The notes: generated from the letters alone by a model not told the origin. DNA of 64,000 nucleotides from Paludibacteraceae bacterium (GCA_017454915.1 JAFTCC010000028.1:41722-105721), one strand, 5' to 3'. Shown: positions 8,612 to 17,272, counted from the first letter of the stretch. Made by a program: numbers and translations.

Positions 8612-9165
8612 ACGAATTGAGTGTGCACATAGAATCATCGGGCAGAGTTACTTTATGCGGCGAAAATGTCGCAGTAAGCCTCAATGGCAGACAAATGCTC
8701 GTTGAACTATACCGCAATCATGTTGGCGATTATCCTAAGTTTTTCAAAATGGATACTATGTCGCGGCTGGCGTTTATAGCCTCCGAATTGCTGCTTAACA
8801 AAGAGGAGGGCAGATTTGAAGAGCGTGATGATCGTGCAGTGATTTTCGGCGGTGTGACAGATTGCACTGTGCAGGATGAGGCATACAGGTTGTCGTATTG
8901 CGATAAAGACAATTATTTCCCGAGCCCGGCATTGTTCGTTTACACGTTGCCTAACATAGCGTCAGGCGAAGTTGCAATAAGAAACCGCTATTTGGGCGAA
9001 ACGATGTATTTTGCGGCAGTGGACGAAGCTGAATTTGAAAAACTGTGCAGGGCAGCATTGTGCGGACGAACACACTCGGTACTTGCCGCATGGATTGAGG
9101 TAAAGTCTGCTGACAATTTCAGCTGTTCGATGAAAGTGATGCATTCACAGCACAACAACGCATAA
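8608..9165 (+). CDS. degenerate ketosynthase-like protein (chain-length-factor type)
   Basis: A 185-residue protein resembling the N-terminal half of a ketosynthase (Ketoacyl-synt_2-like). Recognisable segments are KMDTMSRLAF, FSP-like SPALFVYTLPN and GEVAIRN. It carries no active-site cysteine or histidine of a working ketosynthase, so it is probably a non-catalytic partner (KS-beta or chain-length factor) of one of the flanking ketosynthases. Its start overlaps the upstream ketosynthase stop by 4 bp. The family assignment rests on motif resemblance and location, so confidence is moderate. Confidence 0.6.
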   Translation: MNELSVHIESSGRVTLCGENVAVSLNGRQMLVELYRNHVGDYPKFFKMDTMSRLAFIASELLLNKEEGRFEERDDRAVIFGGVTDCTVQDEAYRLSYCDKDNYFPSPALFVYTLPNIASGEVAIRNRYLGETMYFAAVDEAEFEKLCRAALCGRTHSVLAAWIEVKSADNFSCSMKVMHSQHNNA

Positions 9166-9197
9166 AACTTTAACTACTAACTCTAACCACATACCCT

Positions 9198-9455
9198 ATG
9201 GAAGACTTAAAATTGATGTTAAAACAGCAGATTATCGAGGCATTGAACCTCGAGGACATGAGCCCGTCTGACATAATCGACGATGAACCATTGTTTGGCT
9301 CCGGACTTGGACTTGATAGTATAGATGCTCTGGAACTCATAGTATTGCTTGAAAAACATTACGGCATAAAACTTGCCGATCCAAAAGAGGGAAAGCAGAT
9401 ATTTCGCTCAATAAACGTGATGGCGGATTACGTGGCTTCTCACCGCACTAAATGA
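9198..9455 (+). CDS. acyl carrier protein
   Basis: An 85-residue acyl carrier protein. The 4'-phosphopantetheine attachment serine lies in the GLDSIDALEL motif (Ser near residue 41), and the acidic four-helix pattern is normal. It sits between the degenerate ketosynthase (32 bp upstream) and the fused ketosynthase (4-bp overlap downstream), so it is most likely the dedicated carrier for the polyene rather than the housekeeping AcpP. Only one ACP is seen here, and no phosphopantetheinyl transferase gene is in the window. Confidence 0.93.
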   Translation: MEDLKLMLKQQIIEALNLEDMSPSDIIDDEPLFGSGLGLDSIDALELIVLLEKHYGIKLADPKEGKQIFRSINVMADYVASHRTK

Positions 9456-11176
9456 ACATTGCGATAACCGGATATGGCATAGTCAGTGCCCTTGGCGTAG
9501 GTCGAGAGGCTACCCTTGATGCCTTGTCGCACGGCCGCGGCGGGGTGGGCAGGATGCGTATTCTCAAATCCGCGCACTGCGATTTGCCAGTTGGCGAGGT
9601 ACCGCTGACAGATGCTGAACTTGCAGACATTGCAGGTGTGCCGTGCATTGATGTGCCCCGCAGCACATTGCTCGGCATAGTGGCGGCGAAGGAAGCATTG
9701 CAGAATGCCCGCGTTTCGGATGTCTGCGAAATGGCTTTTATTTCGGGTACGACTGTCGGTGGAATGGATGTTACGGAACGGTTATGGAACAAATGTGATG
9801 ACGCGGCAGTGTGCAAGACAATAGCCCAGAAGCATAGCGCGGATAGTTGTACGCGTGACATTTCTGACGCCCTTGGTAAGTTCGGGTTCATGACAACGAT
9901 TTCAACAGCTTGTTCATCTGCCCTCAATGCGATAATTTATGGAGCAGACCTGATTCGCACACGCCGTTTTCGCCGCGTACTTGTTGGCGGCACAGAGGCA
10001 TTGACACTTTTCCACTTGAATGGTTTCAATAGTTTGCGGATTCTTGATAGCGCGCTTTGCCGTCCGTTTGATGAGTCGCGCAATGGGCTTAATCTTGGAG
10101 AGGGCGCTGCATATTTAGTGATTGAAGATGAAGATAGCGCATTAGACAGGAATGTGCCCGTTCTTGCTTACATAGGCGGTTATGCCAACTGCTGCGACGC
10201 ATTTCACCAGACGGCCACGTCAGACGACGCTGTAGGACCATCAATGGCAATGTCAAAGGCATTGCAATGTGCTGGAATAGCTCCATGCGATGTGGACTAC
10301 ATCAATACCCATGGCACAGGCACGCCTAATAACGACCAAACGGAATTGACTGCAGTCCACAATGTTTTTGGCAATGCGGTGCCACCGTTCTCATCCACAA
10401 AATGCTTTACGGGACACACGACATCCGCGTCCGGTTCTATAGAAACAGTTATTTGCCTTCTTACAATGGAAAGTCAAACGGCATTTGCGAATTTCAGTGC
10501 CAAACAACCGATTGAAGGGTCAAATTCATTGGTGCTGGCGAAAGCGTATAATCGTGCGGATGTGGTTATGTGCAATTCGTTTGGTTTTGGAGGCAACGAC
10601 TCCTCTCTCATCCTGTCACGCTATGCGCTTGCTCATAATGATGAGCCATGTTTGGAACTGGCTCTACAAACTTTTGCAGAGTCGTGTGAAAATCCTGATG
10701 AGTGCAAGCAGTTCTTAGGGCCGATGCAGGTGCGGCGCATGACTCCTCAGATGCGATGTGTGGTAGCGGCGGTGCATAAATCGCTGCGAAAGGCTGGAAT
10801 TGATAAACCAGATGCGATAATCGCACAGACAAAGTGGGGATGTAAACATAATTCACTGATATTCCTTAACGATATGCTCAACAATGCTGAGCAAGAACTG
10901 TCGCCAACGCCGTTTATGCAGTCCACACACAATACTGTCGCTTCGCAAATTGCCATTATGCTTGGCTGTCATGGCTACAACAGCACTATCGTGCCCGATA
11001 TGGCATATCCCCATGCTGCAGATACTGATGCTGTGATGCTGTTGCAGACTGGTGTGGCGCGCAGCGTGCTGCTCATAGACTTTGAAGAACCTGACATAGA
11101 GTGGGATGCCATGCTTGAGAAGGCGGGTGCTGAAATAAAACACATGGCTAATGCCACAATCATCATGATAGAATAG
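9452..11176 (+). CDS. ketosynthase fused to a second, degenerate ketosynthase-like domain
   Basis: A 574-residue protein. Residues 1-395 form a complete ketosynthase with Cys154 (STACSSA), His287 (NTHGTGT) and His322 (FTGHTT). Residues from about 405 to the end look like the N-terminal half of another ketosynthase of the chain-length-factor type: RRMTPQMRCVVAAV, then SPTPFMQSTHNTVASQ, where the catalytic cysteine is not retained. The two halves are thus a natural KS/chain-length-factor fusion, while in most aryl polyene clusters these are separate genes. The start overlaps the ACP gene by 4 bp, and the LolA gene begins on the base after its stop. Confidence 0.85.
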   Translation: MNIAITGYGIVSALGVGREATLDALSHGRGGVGRMRILKSAHCDLPVGEVPLTDAELADIAGVPCIDVPRSTLLGIVAAKEALQNARVSDVCEMAFISGTTVGGMDVTERLWNKCDDAAVCKTIAQKHSADSCTRDISDALGKFGFMTTISTACSSALNAIIYGADLIRTRRFRRVLVGGTEALTLFHLNGFNSLRILDSALCRPFDESRNGLNLGEGAAYLVIEDEDSALDRNVPVLAYIGGYANCCDAFHQTATSDDAVGPSMAMSKALQCAGIAPCDVDYINTHGTGTPNNDQTELTAVHNVFGNAVPPFSSTKCFTGHTTSASGSIETVICLLTMESQTAFANFSAKQPIEGSNSLVLAKAYNRADVVMCNSFGFGGNDSSLILSRYALAHNDEPCLELALQTFAESCENPDECKQFLGPMQVRRMTPQMRCVVAAVHKSLRKAGIDKPDAIIAQTKWGCKHNSLIFLNDMLNNAEQELSPTPFMQSTHNTVASQIAIMLGCHGYNSTIVPDMAYPHAADTDAVMLLQTGVARSVLLIDFEEPDIEWDAMLEKAGAEIKHMANATIIMIE

Positions 11177-11647
11177 ATGCTTAAGTGCCTGTTCATATTG
11201 TTGCAGATAAATGTAATTGGTAGTCTGACCGCTGATTTCCGTCAGGTAAAGACTTCCGAATTGCTTGTGAAACCGCAGGTTAGCACCGGCAGACTTGCCT
11301 ATCGTGCGCCTAACTACCTGAGGTGGGAATATGTTTCACCATCTCCGCTGGTGTGGGAAGTCAACGGACAACAGAGCAATGCCAATAAAAATGTGACAAG
11401 GCTTGTTAATGTGATTTTGCAGACGATAAACGGAACAAATTTTCAAAGCAATCAGCAGTTTGATGTGAACAATGTGGACAAGAATGTGTATGTCATGCAT
11501 CCTAAAATTCGCGAAATGAAACGTTTTTTCACTTCAATAACTGTTACGCTTAACGCCGCAACCCACATAGCGGAAAAAGTGGAAATTGAAGAAGTGGGCG
11601 GAGGAAACACTACACTGACATTCTCAAACGTCCATGCGGATAAATAA
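11177..11647 (+). CDS. LolA-like outer-membrane lipid/lipoprotein carrier
   Basis: A 156-residue protein with a short hydrophobic N-terminus (residues 1-17) and LolA-like sequence, including the early ADFRQVKTSELL segment and the LRWEYVSPSPLVWEVNG segment typical of LolA-fold proteins. Aryl polyene clusters usually carry such a carrier next to an MMPL exporter, and the pair is thought to pass the product across the periplasm to the outer membrane. Here the exporter is 9 kb away. The ATG directly abuts the previous stop, so translation is coupled. It is the last gene of this operon. Confidence 0.8.
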   Translation: MLKCLFILLQINVIGSLTADFRQVKTSELLVKPQVSTGRLAYRAPNYLRWEYVSPSPLVWEVNGQQSNANKNVTRLVNVILQTINGTNFQSNQQFDVNNVDKNVYVMHPKIREMKRFFTSITVTLNAATHIAEKVEIEEVGGGNTTLTFSNVHADK

Positions 11648-11657
11648 TCGTTTGTTC

Positions 11658-11710
11658 GTTAAGTCCGAAACGGTCATTAGACCGGCCGTGGATGTAGATT
11701 AGTAAAATTA
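11658..11710 (+). repeat. dispersed intergenic repeat, copy 1
   Basis: About 50 bp, centred on the hairpin CGGTC-ATTA-GACCG, roughly 80% identical by eye to 47009-47060. It lies between the convergent lolA and PagL-like genes. The hairpin may help end transcription, though there is no clean T-run. Confidence 0.6.
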
Positions 11711-11735
11711 GTTTTTAGGTCTTATCATCCCAAAC

Positions 11736-12968
11736 TTAATACCTATAACCGAATCCCCATTCGATGCATTCGGCCTTTTGCAGGTGTGTTTTTAATGCAA
11801 CAGACACGATGATGTGTTTGTTGATGCAGAATTTAGCTACCGCCCGTGTGTAGAACCACCCGTCTTGATGGTTGCTTGGGTCGGAATATGAGTAGAACAT
11901 GCCTCTTTTTAGAGGTTTACCACCATTGGCTTCAACAGCGGCATAGGGTTCAAGGTTTTTTATGTTGTCGTACAGGTAAATGCCTGCGTGTATTCCTGCC
12001 GAAAAACGTCCGAAAACAAATTCGGGCTGAAGCGATAGTCCAAGCCTAACTTTGTTTTTGAAGTCGTTGCTTTCGATATACGTCTTCTTGTATGACGTTG
12101 TGTGCTCCCCTGAACCGGCGTTGACAGCGCCATAAACACCATCGTAGAAAGCGTCAGCTCCCAGTCCAAGGCGGAAAATACGGCAAGGTTGATAAAATGC
12201 GGCAACACTGAGCGATGCTATGCCGTAATTTTTACGGTCTTGATAATAAAGTTGCCTCACACCGCCGGCGGCTATTATTTCAAAGGTCCATGTCCGATAA
12301 TCTTTGGGCAAGTCCGGACGCTTTTCTGGTGCCTCATAATTGTCGTGGTTTGGCTGGTAGCGCAGTCCCAGTTCACCCGAAAAGATGTTTATTCCGCCAT
12401 TTGGAGCCATGATAGAACCATTTGACAGGTGTTTCCAGCCGCCTGCCAAGTCAATAGTGAAACCATCCTTTATTGGAAATTCAAGTCCTATGAGAGCCGA
12501 AAAATAAGCGTTAAGCACAGAACCGAAAGTCTCATTAGCGTCCTTTGGCATCTCTTTCCACCGCCGTTCATCGCTGATGGTGTTGCTGTAGCGTTTAGTG
12601 ACAAAACCAATTCCCACACCTGGCCGCAGAGTAAGACGGAAATGCGGAACATCGGCGAGCGGTATGTTAAGATAAGGGTAAAGCGTTATGGCTTGTCCAA
12701 GTTTACTGTTCTGACCGAAATCCATAAATCCCGCTGCAACACCGATTGAGGTATTGTTCCACGTCTGTTGCCACGGCATTCTGCCGGTGGGAAGAAATTC
12801 AACACCTATTTCTCCGCCAGCCATAGGCCCGTGTTTGCCAAGCTTGCTGATAGCCTCAACATTCATTATGTAGCCTGTTTGGGCACTGAAGCGGATTGCT
12901 ATCGGCAGGCACAGAGCATTGACGGTAAAGAAGACCAGACATGCGATGGTGGCAAAAAGTCGTGGCAT
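11736..12968 (-). CDS. PagL-like outer-membrane lipid A deacylase (acyloxyacyl hydrolase family)
   Basis: This beta-barrel-type protein of about 410 residues starts with a signal peptide (MPRLFATIACLVFF...). The catalytic signature of PagL-type lipid A 3-O-deacylases is present as GWKHLSNGSIMAPNGGIN, supplying the His and Ser of the active site. About 180 further residues after the PagL-like half look like more beta strands, as in other Bacteroidota members. The family removes an acyl chain from lipid A in the outer membrane. Longer starts at 12992 (ATG) or 13001 (TTG) exist, but they fall within a few bases of the -7 box or inside it; the ATG at 12968 gives both a proper signal peptide and a normal leader. 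Convergent with lolA. Confidence 0.75.
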   Translation of the reverse strand: MPRLFATIACLVFFTVNALCLPIAIRFSAQTGYIMNVEAISKLGKHGPMAGGEIGVEFLPTGRMPWQQTWNNTSIGVAAGFMDFGQNSKLGQAITLYPYLNIPLADVPHFRLTLRPGVGIGFVTKRYSNTISDERRWKEMPKDANETFGSVLNAYFSALIGLEFPIKDGFTIDLAGGWKHLSNGSIMAPNGGINIFSGELGLRYQPNHDNYEAPEKRPDLPKDYRTWTFEIIAAGGVRQLYYQDRKNYGIASLSVAAFYQPCRIFRLGLGADAFYDGVYGAVNAGSGEHTTSYKKTYIESNDFKNKVRLGLSLQPEFVFGRFSAGIHAGIYLYDNIKNLEPYAAVEANGGKPLKRGMFYSYSDPSNHQDGWFYTRAVAKFCINKHIIVSVALKTHLQKAECIEWGFGYRY

Positions 12969-12998
12969 AGTATTGTTTTGATTGATGTTCATGCTGTG

Positions 12999-13006
12999 CA
13001 AATTTA
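12999..13006 (-). promoter_or_regulatory. -7 box (TAAATTTG) for the PagL-like gene
   Basis: On the minus strand TAAATTTG fits TAnnTTTG and lies 31 bases before the chosen start at 12968. No clear TTG is seen at the -33 position. Confidence 0.45.
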
Positions 13007-13050
13007 GCGTTTTTTCGTTAATAAATCAGTGTAATCATCTAAAAAATCAC

Positions 13051-13058
13051 TACCTTTG
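13051..13058 (+). promoter_or_regulatory. -7 box (TACCTTTG) for gldF
   Basis: TACCTTTG matches TAnnTTTG and lies 14 bases before the gldF ATG. The predicted leader is only about 10 nt. The -33 element is not obvious. Confidence 0.5.
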
Positions 13059-13072
13059 CACAAAAAATTGGT

Positions 13073-13801
13073 ATGTTCACAATCTATCGCCACGAGATAA
13101 GGTCTTATTTTTCAACTCCAACCGGCTACATAGCCGTAGGTCTCTACTTGCTTGCCGTTTGGTTGTTTATGTGGGTCATTCCGGGTTCATATAACGTGTT
13201 CGACAATGGATATGCCCAGTTTGACGGCTTGTTCTCGCTTTCGCCTTGGCTTTTTATGTTGCTGTGCCCTGCGCTGACGATGCGTTTGATAGCCGAAGAA
13301 AGACAGTCGCGCACTTGGGATTTGCTATTGACCCGTCCGCTGTCGGTTCGTCAGATAGTGTTCGGCAAATTCCTTGCCTCATGGTCAGTATGCCTCATTG
13401 CGTTGCTGCCCAATGTTTTGTCATATTTTGCGGTGTCGTATCTTGCTCAACCGCAGGGTAATGTTGATGGCGGCGCATTTGTTGGCGGTATGATAGGGCT
13501 TGCGGCGTTAGCTGCTGTCAACTGCTCGGTAGGATTATTCGCCTCCTCGCTCACCAAAAGCCAAATAGTTGCGTTTATCTTGGCTGCAGCGCTCTGCTTC
13601 ACTCTTTTTTACGGCTTTGATCTGGTTTGCTCTTTTTTTGACACGGGGTCTTTCCTCAGCCAATTGGCAGGCATGGGGTTCCACGAACATTACAAATCTA
13701 TTAGCCGTGGTGTGATAGTGGGAGGGGATATGCTCTATTTCCTGCTACTTACGTTATTTTTCTGCGTGCTTACGGTTTGGCAGGCTAACAGGAGAAGTTA
13801 A
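13073..13801 (+). CDS. gldF: GldF-like ABC transporter permease
   Basis: A 242-residue inner-membrane permease of the ABC-2 type with six predicted membrane segments (about 16-38, 57-77, 98-125, 136-160, 168-190, 215-237). The beginning MFTIYRHEIRSYFSTPTGY and the cytoplasmic block EERQSRTWDLLLTRPLS match GldF, described as part of the GldA-GldF-GldG transporter linked to gliding and type IX secretion in Bacteroidota. Normally gldG follows at once, but here a 290-bp A/T-rich spacer and then HU follow, and no ATPase is near. It is either an orphan gldF or a related permease whose partners lie elsewhere. Confidence 0.8.
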   Translation: MFTIYRHEIRSYFSTPTGYIAVGLYLLAVWLFMWVIPGSYNVFDNGYAQFDGLFSLSPWLFMLLCPALTMRLIAEERQSRTWDLLLTRPLSVRQIVFGKFLASWSVCLIALLPNVLSYFAVSYLAQPQGNVDGGAFVGGMIGLAALAAVNCSVGLFASSLTKSQIVAFILAAALCFTLFYGFDLVCSFFDTGSFLSQLAGMGFHEHYKSISRGVIVGGDMLYFLLLTLFFCVLTVWQANRRS

Positions 13802-14027
13802 TAGGGCGATTTTTATAGTATTAGGTACCTGTTGACGTGGTATATAACCAGCCTGGCGCGGTTAGTCCACAAATGATAGAAAATATTTTTTATGGTTGAC
13901 ATGCGAGTTTGGAATACTTTTTTCAGCATTTGTGCTAAAAGCTCCAAAACTATGAAGATTTATTACAAAAAATAAAGAAAAATAAAAAAAAAACCGCATA
14001 AAATTTTATCAATCAAATAAAAAGCAG

Positions 14028-14035
14028 TATATTTG
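14028..14035 (+). promoter_or_regulatory. -7 box (TATATTTG) for the HU gene
   Basis: TATATTTG matches TAnnTTTG. A leader of about 50 nt precedes the ATG at 14093. The region 13802-14027 is A/T-rich with A-tracts (13960-14000) and has no other gene I can support. Confidence 0.5.
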
Positions 14036-14092
14036 CAGTCCCAAACGCAAAACGCGTTCTTATTAACCGAAAAAATAAATATAAAATCAATC

Positions 14093-14383
14093 ATGACAAA
14101 AGCAGAAATCGTTAGCGAAATCGCTAAAGGCACCGGCATTGAAAAGGCCGAGGTACTCCGTGTAGTGGAGTCGTTTATGGAAGTTGTGAAATCAAACATG
14201 GCAGCCGGTGAGGAGGTTTATCTCCGTGGTTTTGGCAGCTTTATACTGAAGACCCGTGCTGAAAAAACAGCTCGCAATATCACCAAGGGCACAAGCCTTA
14301 TCATTCCAGAACACTCTATTCCGGCTTTCAAACCTGCCAAAGTGTTCAGCGAGCAAATCAAAAACGTAAAGAAAGCAAAATAA
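14093..14383 (+). CDS. HU/IHF family DNA-binding protein
   Basis: A 96-residue nucleoid protein of the HU/IHF family. The N-terminal helices (TKAEIVSEIAKGTGIEK) and the beta-arm entry LRGFGSFI are diagnostic, and the C-terminal basic stretch ends in KNVKKAK. It bends and packages DNA as a dimer. The arm tip carries IPEHSIPAFKP rather than the exact RNP tip of E. coli HU. The start is the ATG at 14093, since upstream in-frame codons lie in the promoter region. The short ribosomal-type gene begins 32 bp downstream in the same direction. Confidence 0.92.
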   Translation: MTKAEIVSEIAKGTGIEKAEVLRVVESFMEVVKSNMAAGEEVYLRGFGSFILKTRAEKTARNITKGTSLIIPEHSIPAFKPAKVFSEQIKNVKKAK

Positions 14384-14415
14384 ATCATAATTAACCACTT
14401 AATTTTTGTACGAAT

Positions 14416-14505
14416 ATGCCAAACGGAAAAAAGCATAAACGTCATAAGATGTCTACCCACAAGCGTAAAAAACGTCTTCGCAAGAATCGTCATAAGAAGA
14501 AATAA
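14416..14505 (+). CDS. 29-residue basic ribosome-associated protein (AURKAIP1/COX24 domain, bS22-like)
   Basis: A very short, extremely basic reading frame starting MPNGKKHKRHKMSTHKRKK and ending in KNRHKKK before a TAA. This is the pattern of the AURKAIP1/COX24-domain proteins conserved in Bacteroidota and related to the small ribosomal protein bS22 of other bacteria, thought to bind rRNA. It lies 32 bp after the HU gene and is followed by a strong terminator, so the two form a small operon. It is easily missed because of its size; its composition and family match make it real. Confidence 0.82.
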   Translation: MPNGKKHKRHKMSTHKRKKRLRKNRHKKK

Positions 14506-14562
14506 GCGCATAGGGACAAAGACATTTTAGTGTTTATCAATCAAAACAATTACTTAAAACAA

Positions 14563-14612
14563 AACTTGGAGGGGGGTATCTTTAATTTTTGTGCCGCCCT
14601 CAAGTTTTTTTT
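14563..14612 (+). terminator. terminator after the HU/bS22-like operon
   Basis: Arms 14563-14576 and 14594-14606 pair over about 12 bp with one bulged G, followed by a run of T (14605-14612). It separates this operon from the RNase E/G gene. Confidence 0.8.
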
Positions 14613-14660
14613 AACCCGAACCCCAATCGCAGATTAGGGTTATTAAACTTACATCAATTT

Positions 14661-17180
14661 ATGAAGAGCGAACTTATTGTTGATGTAAGAAAGGAGGAAG
14701 TAGAAATCGCACTTTTGGAGGATGGTCGCCTTCAGGAGTTTAGTAAAGACCAAATAGCCCAGCAGTACTCTGTTGGCGACATTTATTACGGGCGAGTGAA
14801 GAAAGTGTTACCCGCCCTTAATGCTGTGTTTGTTGACGTAGGGTATGGCAAAGAGGCTTTCCTGCATTATTATGACCTTGGCAGTGATTTCCGCACGATG
14901 AACTACTATGTTCGGCAAGTCGTAAGCAACCGCAAAAAGTTTCCGGACATCAGCGAGGTCAAACGTCAGCCGTTGACAGGCAAGGACGGTCAAATTGGTG
15001 ACGTGCTCAAGACCGGCGACGAAGTACTTGTGCAAATCATTAAAGAGCCAATATCGACCAAAGGCCCACGTCTGTCGGCCGAAATATCTTTTGCCGGACG
15101 ATATATGGTGTTGCTGCCATTTGGCGACAATGTCTCTGTTTCCACCAAAATAAAGAGGTCAAGCGAGCGTAGCCGTCTGCGTCAGGCCATTATGCGCTTC
15201 AAACCCGAAGGTTTCGGTGTGATTGTGAGGACGGTGGCTGAAGACAAAACGCCAGAAGAATTAGAAACGGAATTCGACCATCTGCTTGACCGTTGGTACG
15301 AGGCAATGCGCCACTTGCAGCTGACATCATCACAGGTGCCTCAACGTGTATCACAGGAAATGGATCGCACGATGAGCATCGTCAGGGATATACTTAACCC
15401 GAGCTTTGACCACATTTATATCAACGACTTGTCTTGTTATCAAGAGGTTAAAGAGTATGTTAAAGTCATTGCGCCCGAGCGTGCTGATATTGTTTCTCAC
15501 TACGTTGACACGATGCCCATCTTTGACAAATTCGGTGTTACGAGGCAGTTGAAGTCGGGTATGGGGCGCACGGTGAGTTGCAAAAACGGTGCTTACTTGA
15601 TTATTGACCATACCGAGGCACTGCATGTTATTGACGTCAACAGCGGCGCGCGCAACAGAAATGAGTCAGATCAAGAGCAGAATGCCTTTGATGTGAATAT
15701 AGCGGCGGCTGAAGAAATAGTTCACCAACTGCGGTTACGCGACATGGGAGGCATCATTGTCATCGACTTCATAGATATGCACACCGCAGAGCATAAGCAA
15801 CAGCTTTATGACTATGTGAAAGACTTGATGAGTAATGACCGCGCGCGTCATAATGTGTTGCCGCTCAGCAAGTTTGGACTTATGCAAATCACACGTCAAA
15901 GAGTTAGGCCGGTTGTGGACATCGTCATGAAAGACAAATGCCCGACTTGTCATGGAACCGGTAAAGTGGACACTTCGGTATTTATCACTGACGAAATAGA
16001 GCAAAAAATAGCCCTGATATCTGAAACGTTGAAACATGAAGTCGTGCTTTATGTGCATCCGTTTGTAGAAGCTTACATTACCAAAGGACTTTTCTTCAGT
16101 TCGCTCAAGTGGAAGTGGAAACGCAAATATGGTCCCATTACTATTGTTCCGAGCGAGCGGCTTGGCTATCTTGAGTATAAGTTTTGTGACCGCGGCGGTA
16201 GTGAGATAAACCTCGAAATGCTGCAGCACAAACCCGAAGACGACTATCTTGACGATATTGAAGAGATAGATGATGTGCAAAAACCATCGGCAAAAGACAA
16301 TAAAGACAGCAATTCTCAACAGTCGGCAGCACCTAATGCCACAACTTCAAAAAAGAAGAAAAAGAAACGTAAGAAAAAGAAGTCTGCTTCTGAAGTTGAT
16401 GACATAAATGCTTTGCCAAATGGAGTTGAGCAACTGGCAGATGACGTAGAGCAGGGTAGTAAACAAAACGAGGATGAGATTGCGGCAAAGGCAGAGCAAG
16501 AAGTTTCAACCCAACAGAATGCTGTTGAGATGAAAGATGCTCAATCCGCCAGTGCCGCTCCGGTCAAAGCCGAACCAGAGACAAAGGAGATGACAGCGTC
16601 AACTGAACTTGCCGTTGAGCAGCCGTCAAAACCTGCCTCGAAGCGGAAAAGAACAAAGAAAACCGCTAAATCAGATGACCTTGCGGCAAATATAGTGGCG
16701 GAAGAAAGCATTACTCCAGAAGTGAGTGTGGTGCCATCAAAGCCCAAGCGCACAGTGCGCAAAAAAAGTGCAGAACTCTCCAAAGAGGATGTCAAAGAAG
16801 CTCAAGACAATGTAAAAGACAACGTTGTTGAGCAGGCTATTTTGGACGAGAAAAACGAAAGTGCAACTCCTGCCAAACAAAAGCAGGTTGCAGCAAAGAA
16901 GCGCACTACTCGCAAGAAAGCGGCAGAATCAGAACCAGAGCTTAATCTTGACGTTAAACCTGATGAGGTTAAAAAGACAAAGAAAACAACATCTAAGTCT
17001 TCCACAGCCAAGAAGTCAAATGCTAAAACCGCTTCCAAGTCCAAAAAGACAACCACTGCCGTTACAGACGTTGCAGAGGTTGCCAAAGAGGAGTCAACGC
17101 CAAAACGTAAGCGCGCGACATCTAAGACAGCCAAAGCCAAATCAACAAAATCTCAAACCAACACTGAAACTAAAGAATAA
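14661..17180 (+). CDS. RNase E/G family endoribonuclease with a long basic low-complexity tail
   Basis: An 839-residue endoribonuclease acting on rRNA and mRNA 5'-monophosphate ends. The catalytic core (about 1-520) has an S1 domain near 35-130, the metal-binding aspartates Asp325 (VIDVNSG) and Asp369 (IVIDFIDM), and the zinc-link motif CPTC (Cys427, Cys430) used in dimer formation. Residues 530-839 form a tail of about 310 residues made almost only of Lys, Glu, Ala, Ser and Thr, with repeated basic blocks such as KKKKKKRKKKKS, SKRKRTKKTAK and AKKRTTRKKAAE, recalling histone H1 tails. RNase G proteins are normally about 500 residues. The tail may bind RNA or partner proteins, as the RNase E tail does. 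The start is the ATG giving MKSELIVDV. Confidence 0.92.
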   Translation: MKSELIVDVRKEEVEIALLEDGRLQEFSKDQIAQQYSVGDIYYGRVKKVLPALNAVFVDVGYGKEAFLHYYDLGSDFRTMNYYVRQVVSNRKKFPDISEVKRQPLTGKDGQIGDVLKTGDEVLVQIIKEPISTKGPRLSAEISFAGRYMVLLPFGDNVSVSTKIKRSSERSRLRQAIMRFKPEGFGVIVRTVAEDKTPEELETEFDHLLDRWYEAMRHLQLTSSQVPQRVSQEMDRTMSIVRDILNPSFDHIYINDLSCYQEVKEYVKVIAPERADIVSHYVDTMPIFDKFGVTRQLKSGMGRTVSCKNGAYLIIDHTEALHVIDVNSGARNRNESDQEQNAFDVNIAAAEEIVHQLRLRDMGGIIVIDFIDMHTAEHKQQLYDYVKDLMSNDRARHNVLPLSKFGLMQITRQRVRPVVDIVMKDKCPTCHGTGKVDTSVFITDEIEQKIALISETLKHEVVLYVHPFVEAYITKGLFFSSLKWKWKRKYGPITIVPSERLGYLEYKFCDRGGSEINLEMLQHKPEDDYLDDIEEIDDVQKPSAKDNKDSNSQQSAAPNATTSKKKKKKRKKKKSASEVDDINALPNGVEQLADDVEQGSKQNEDEIAAKAEQEVSTQQNAVEMKDAQSASAAPVKAEPETKEMTASTELAVEQPSKPASKRKRTKKTAKSDDLAANIVAEESITPEVSVVPSKPKRTVRKKSAELSKEDVKEAQDNVKDNVVEQAILDEKNESATPAKQKQVAAKKRTTRKKAAESEPELNLDVKPDEVKKTKKTTSKSSTAKKSNAKTASKSKKTTTAVTDVAEVAKEESTPKRKRATSKTAKAKSTKSQTNTETKE

Positions 17181-17224
17181 TCACCACTGGGTCATAGATT
17201 TTTATTTCAGTGCCGATAATTATT

Positions 17225-17272
17225 AACCAATCAGCAGGCGTCTTACAAATGGAAGACGCCTGCTGATTGGTT
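17225..17272. terminator. 20-bp perfect inverted repeat between convergent genes
   Basis: Arms 17225-17244 and 17253-17272 pair perfectly over 20 bp around an 8-nt loop. It lies between RNase E/G (plus) and the YitT gene (minus). The downstream T-run is short on both sides, so it probably works as a bidirectional terminator by stem strength. Confidence 0.75.
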
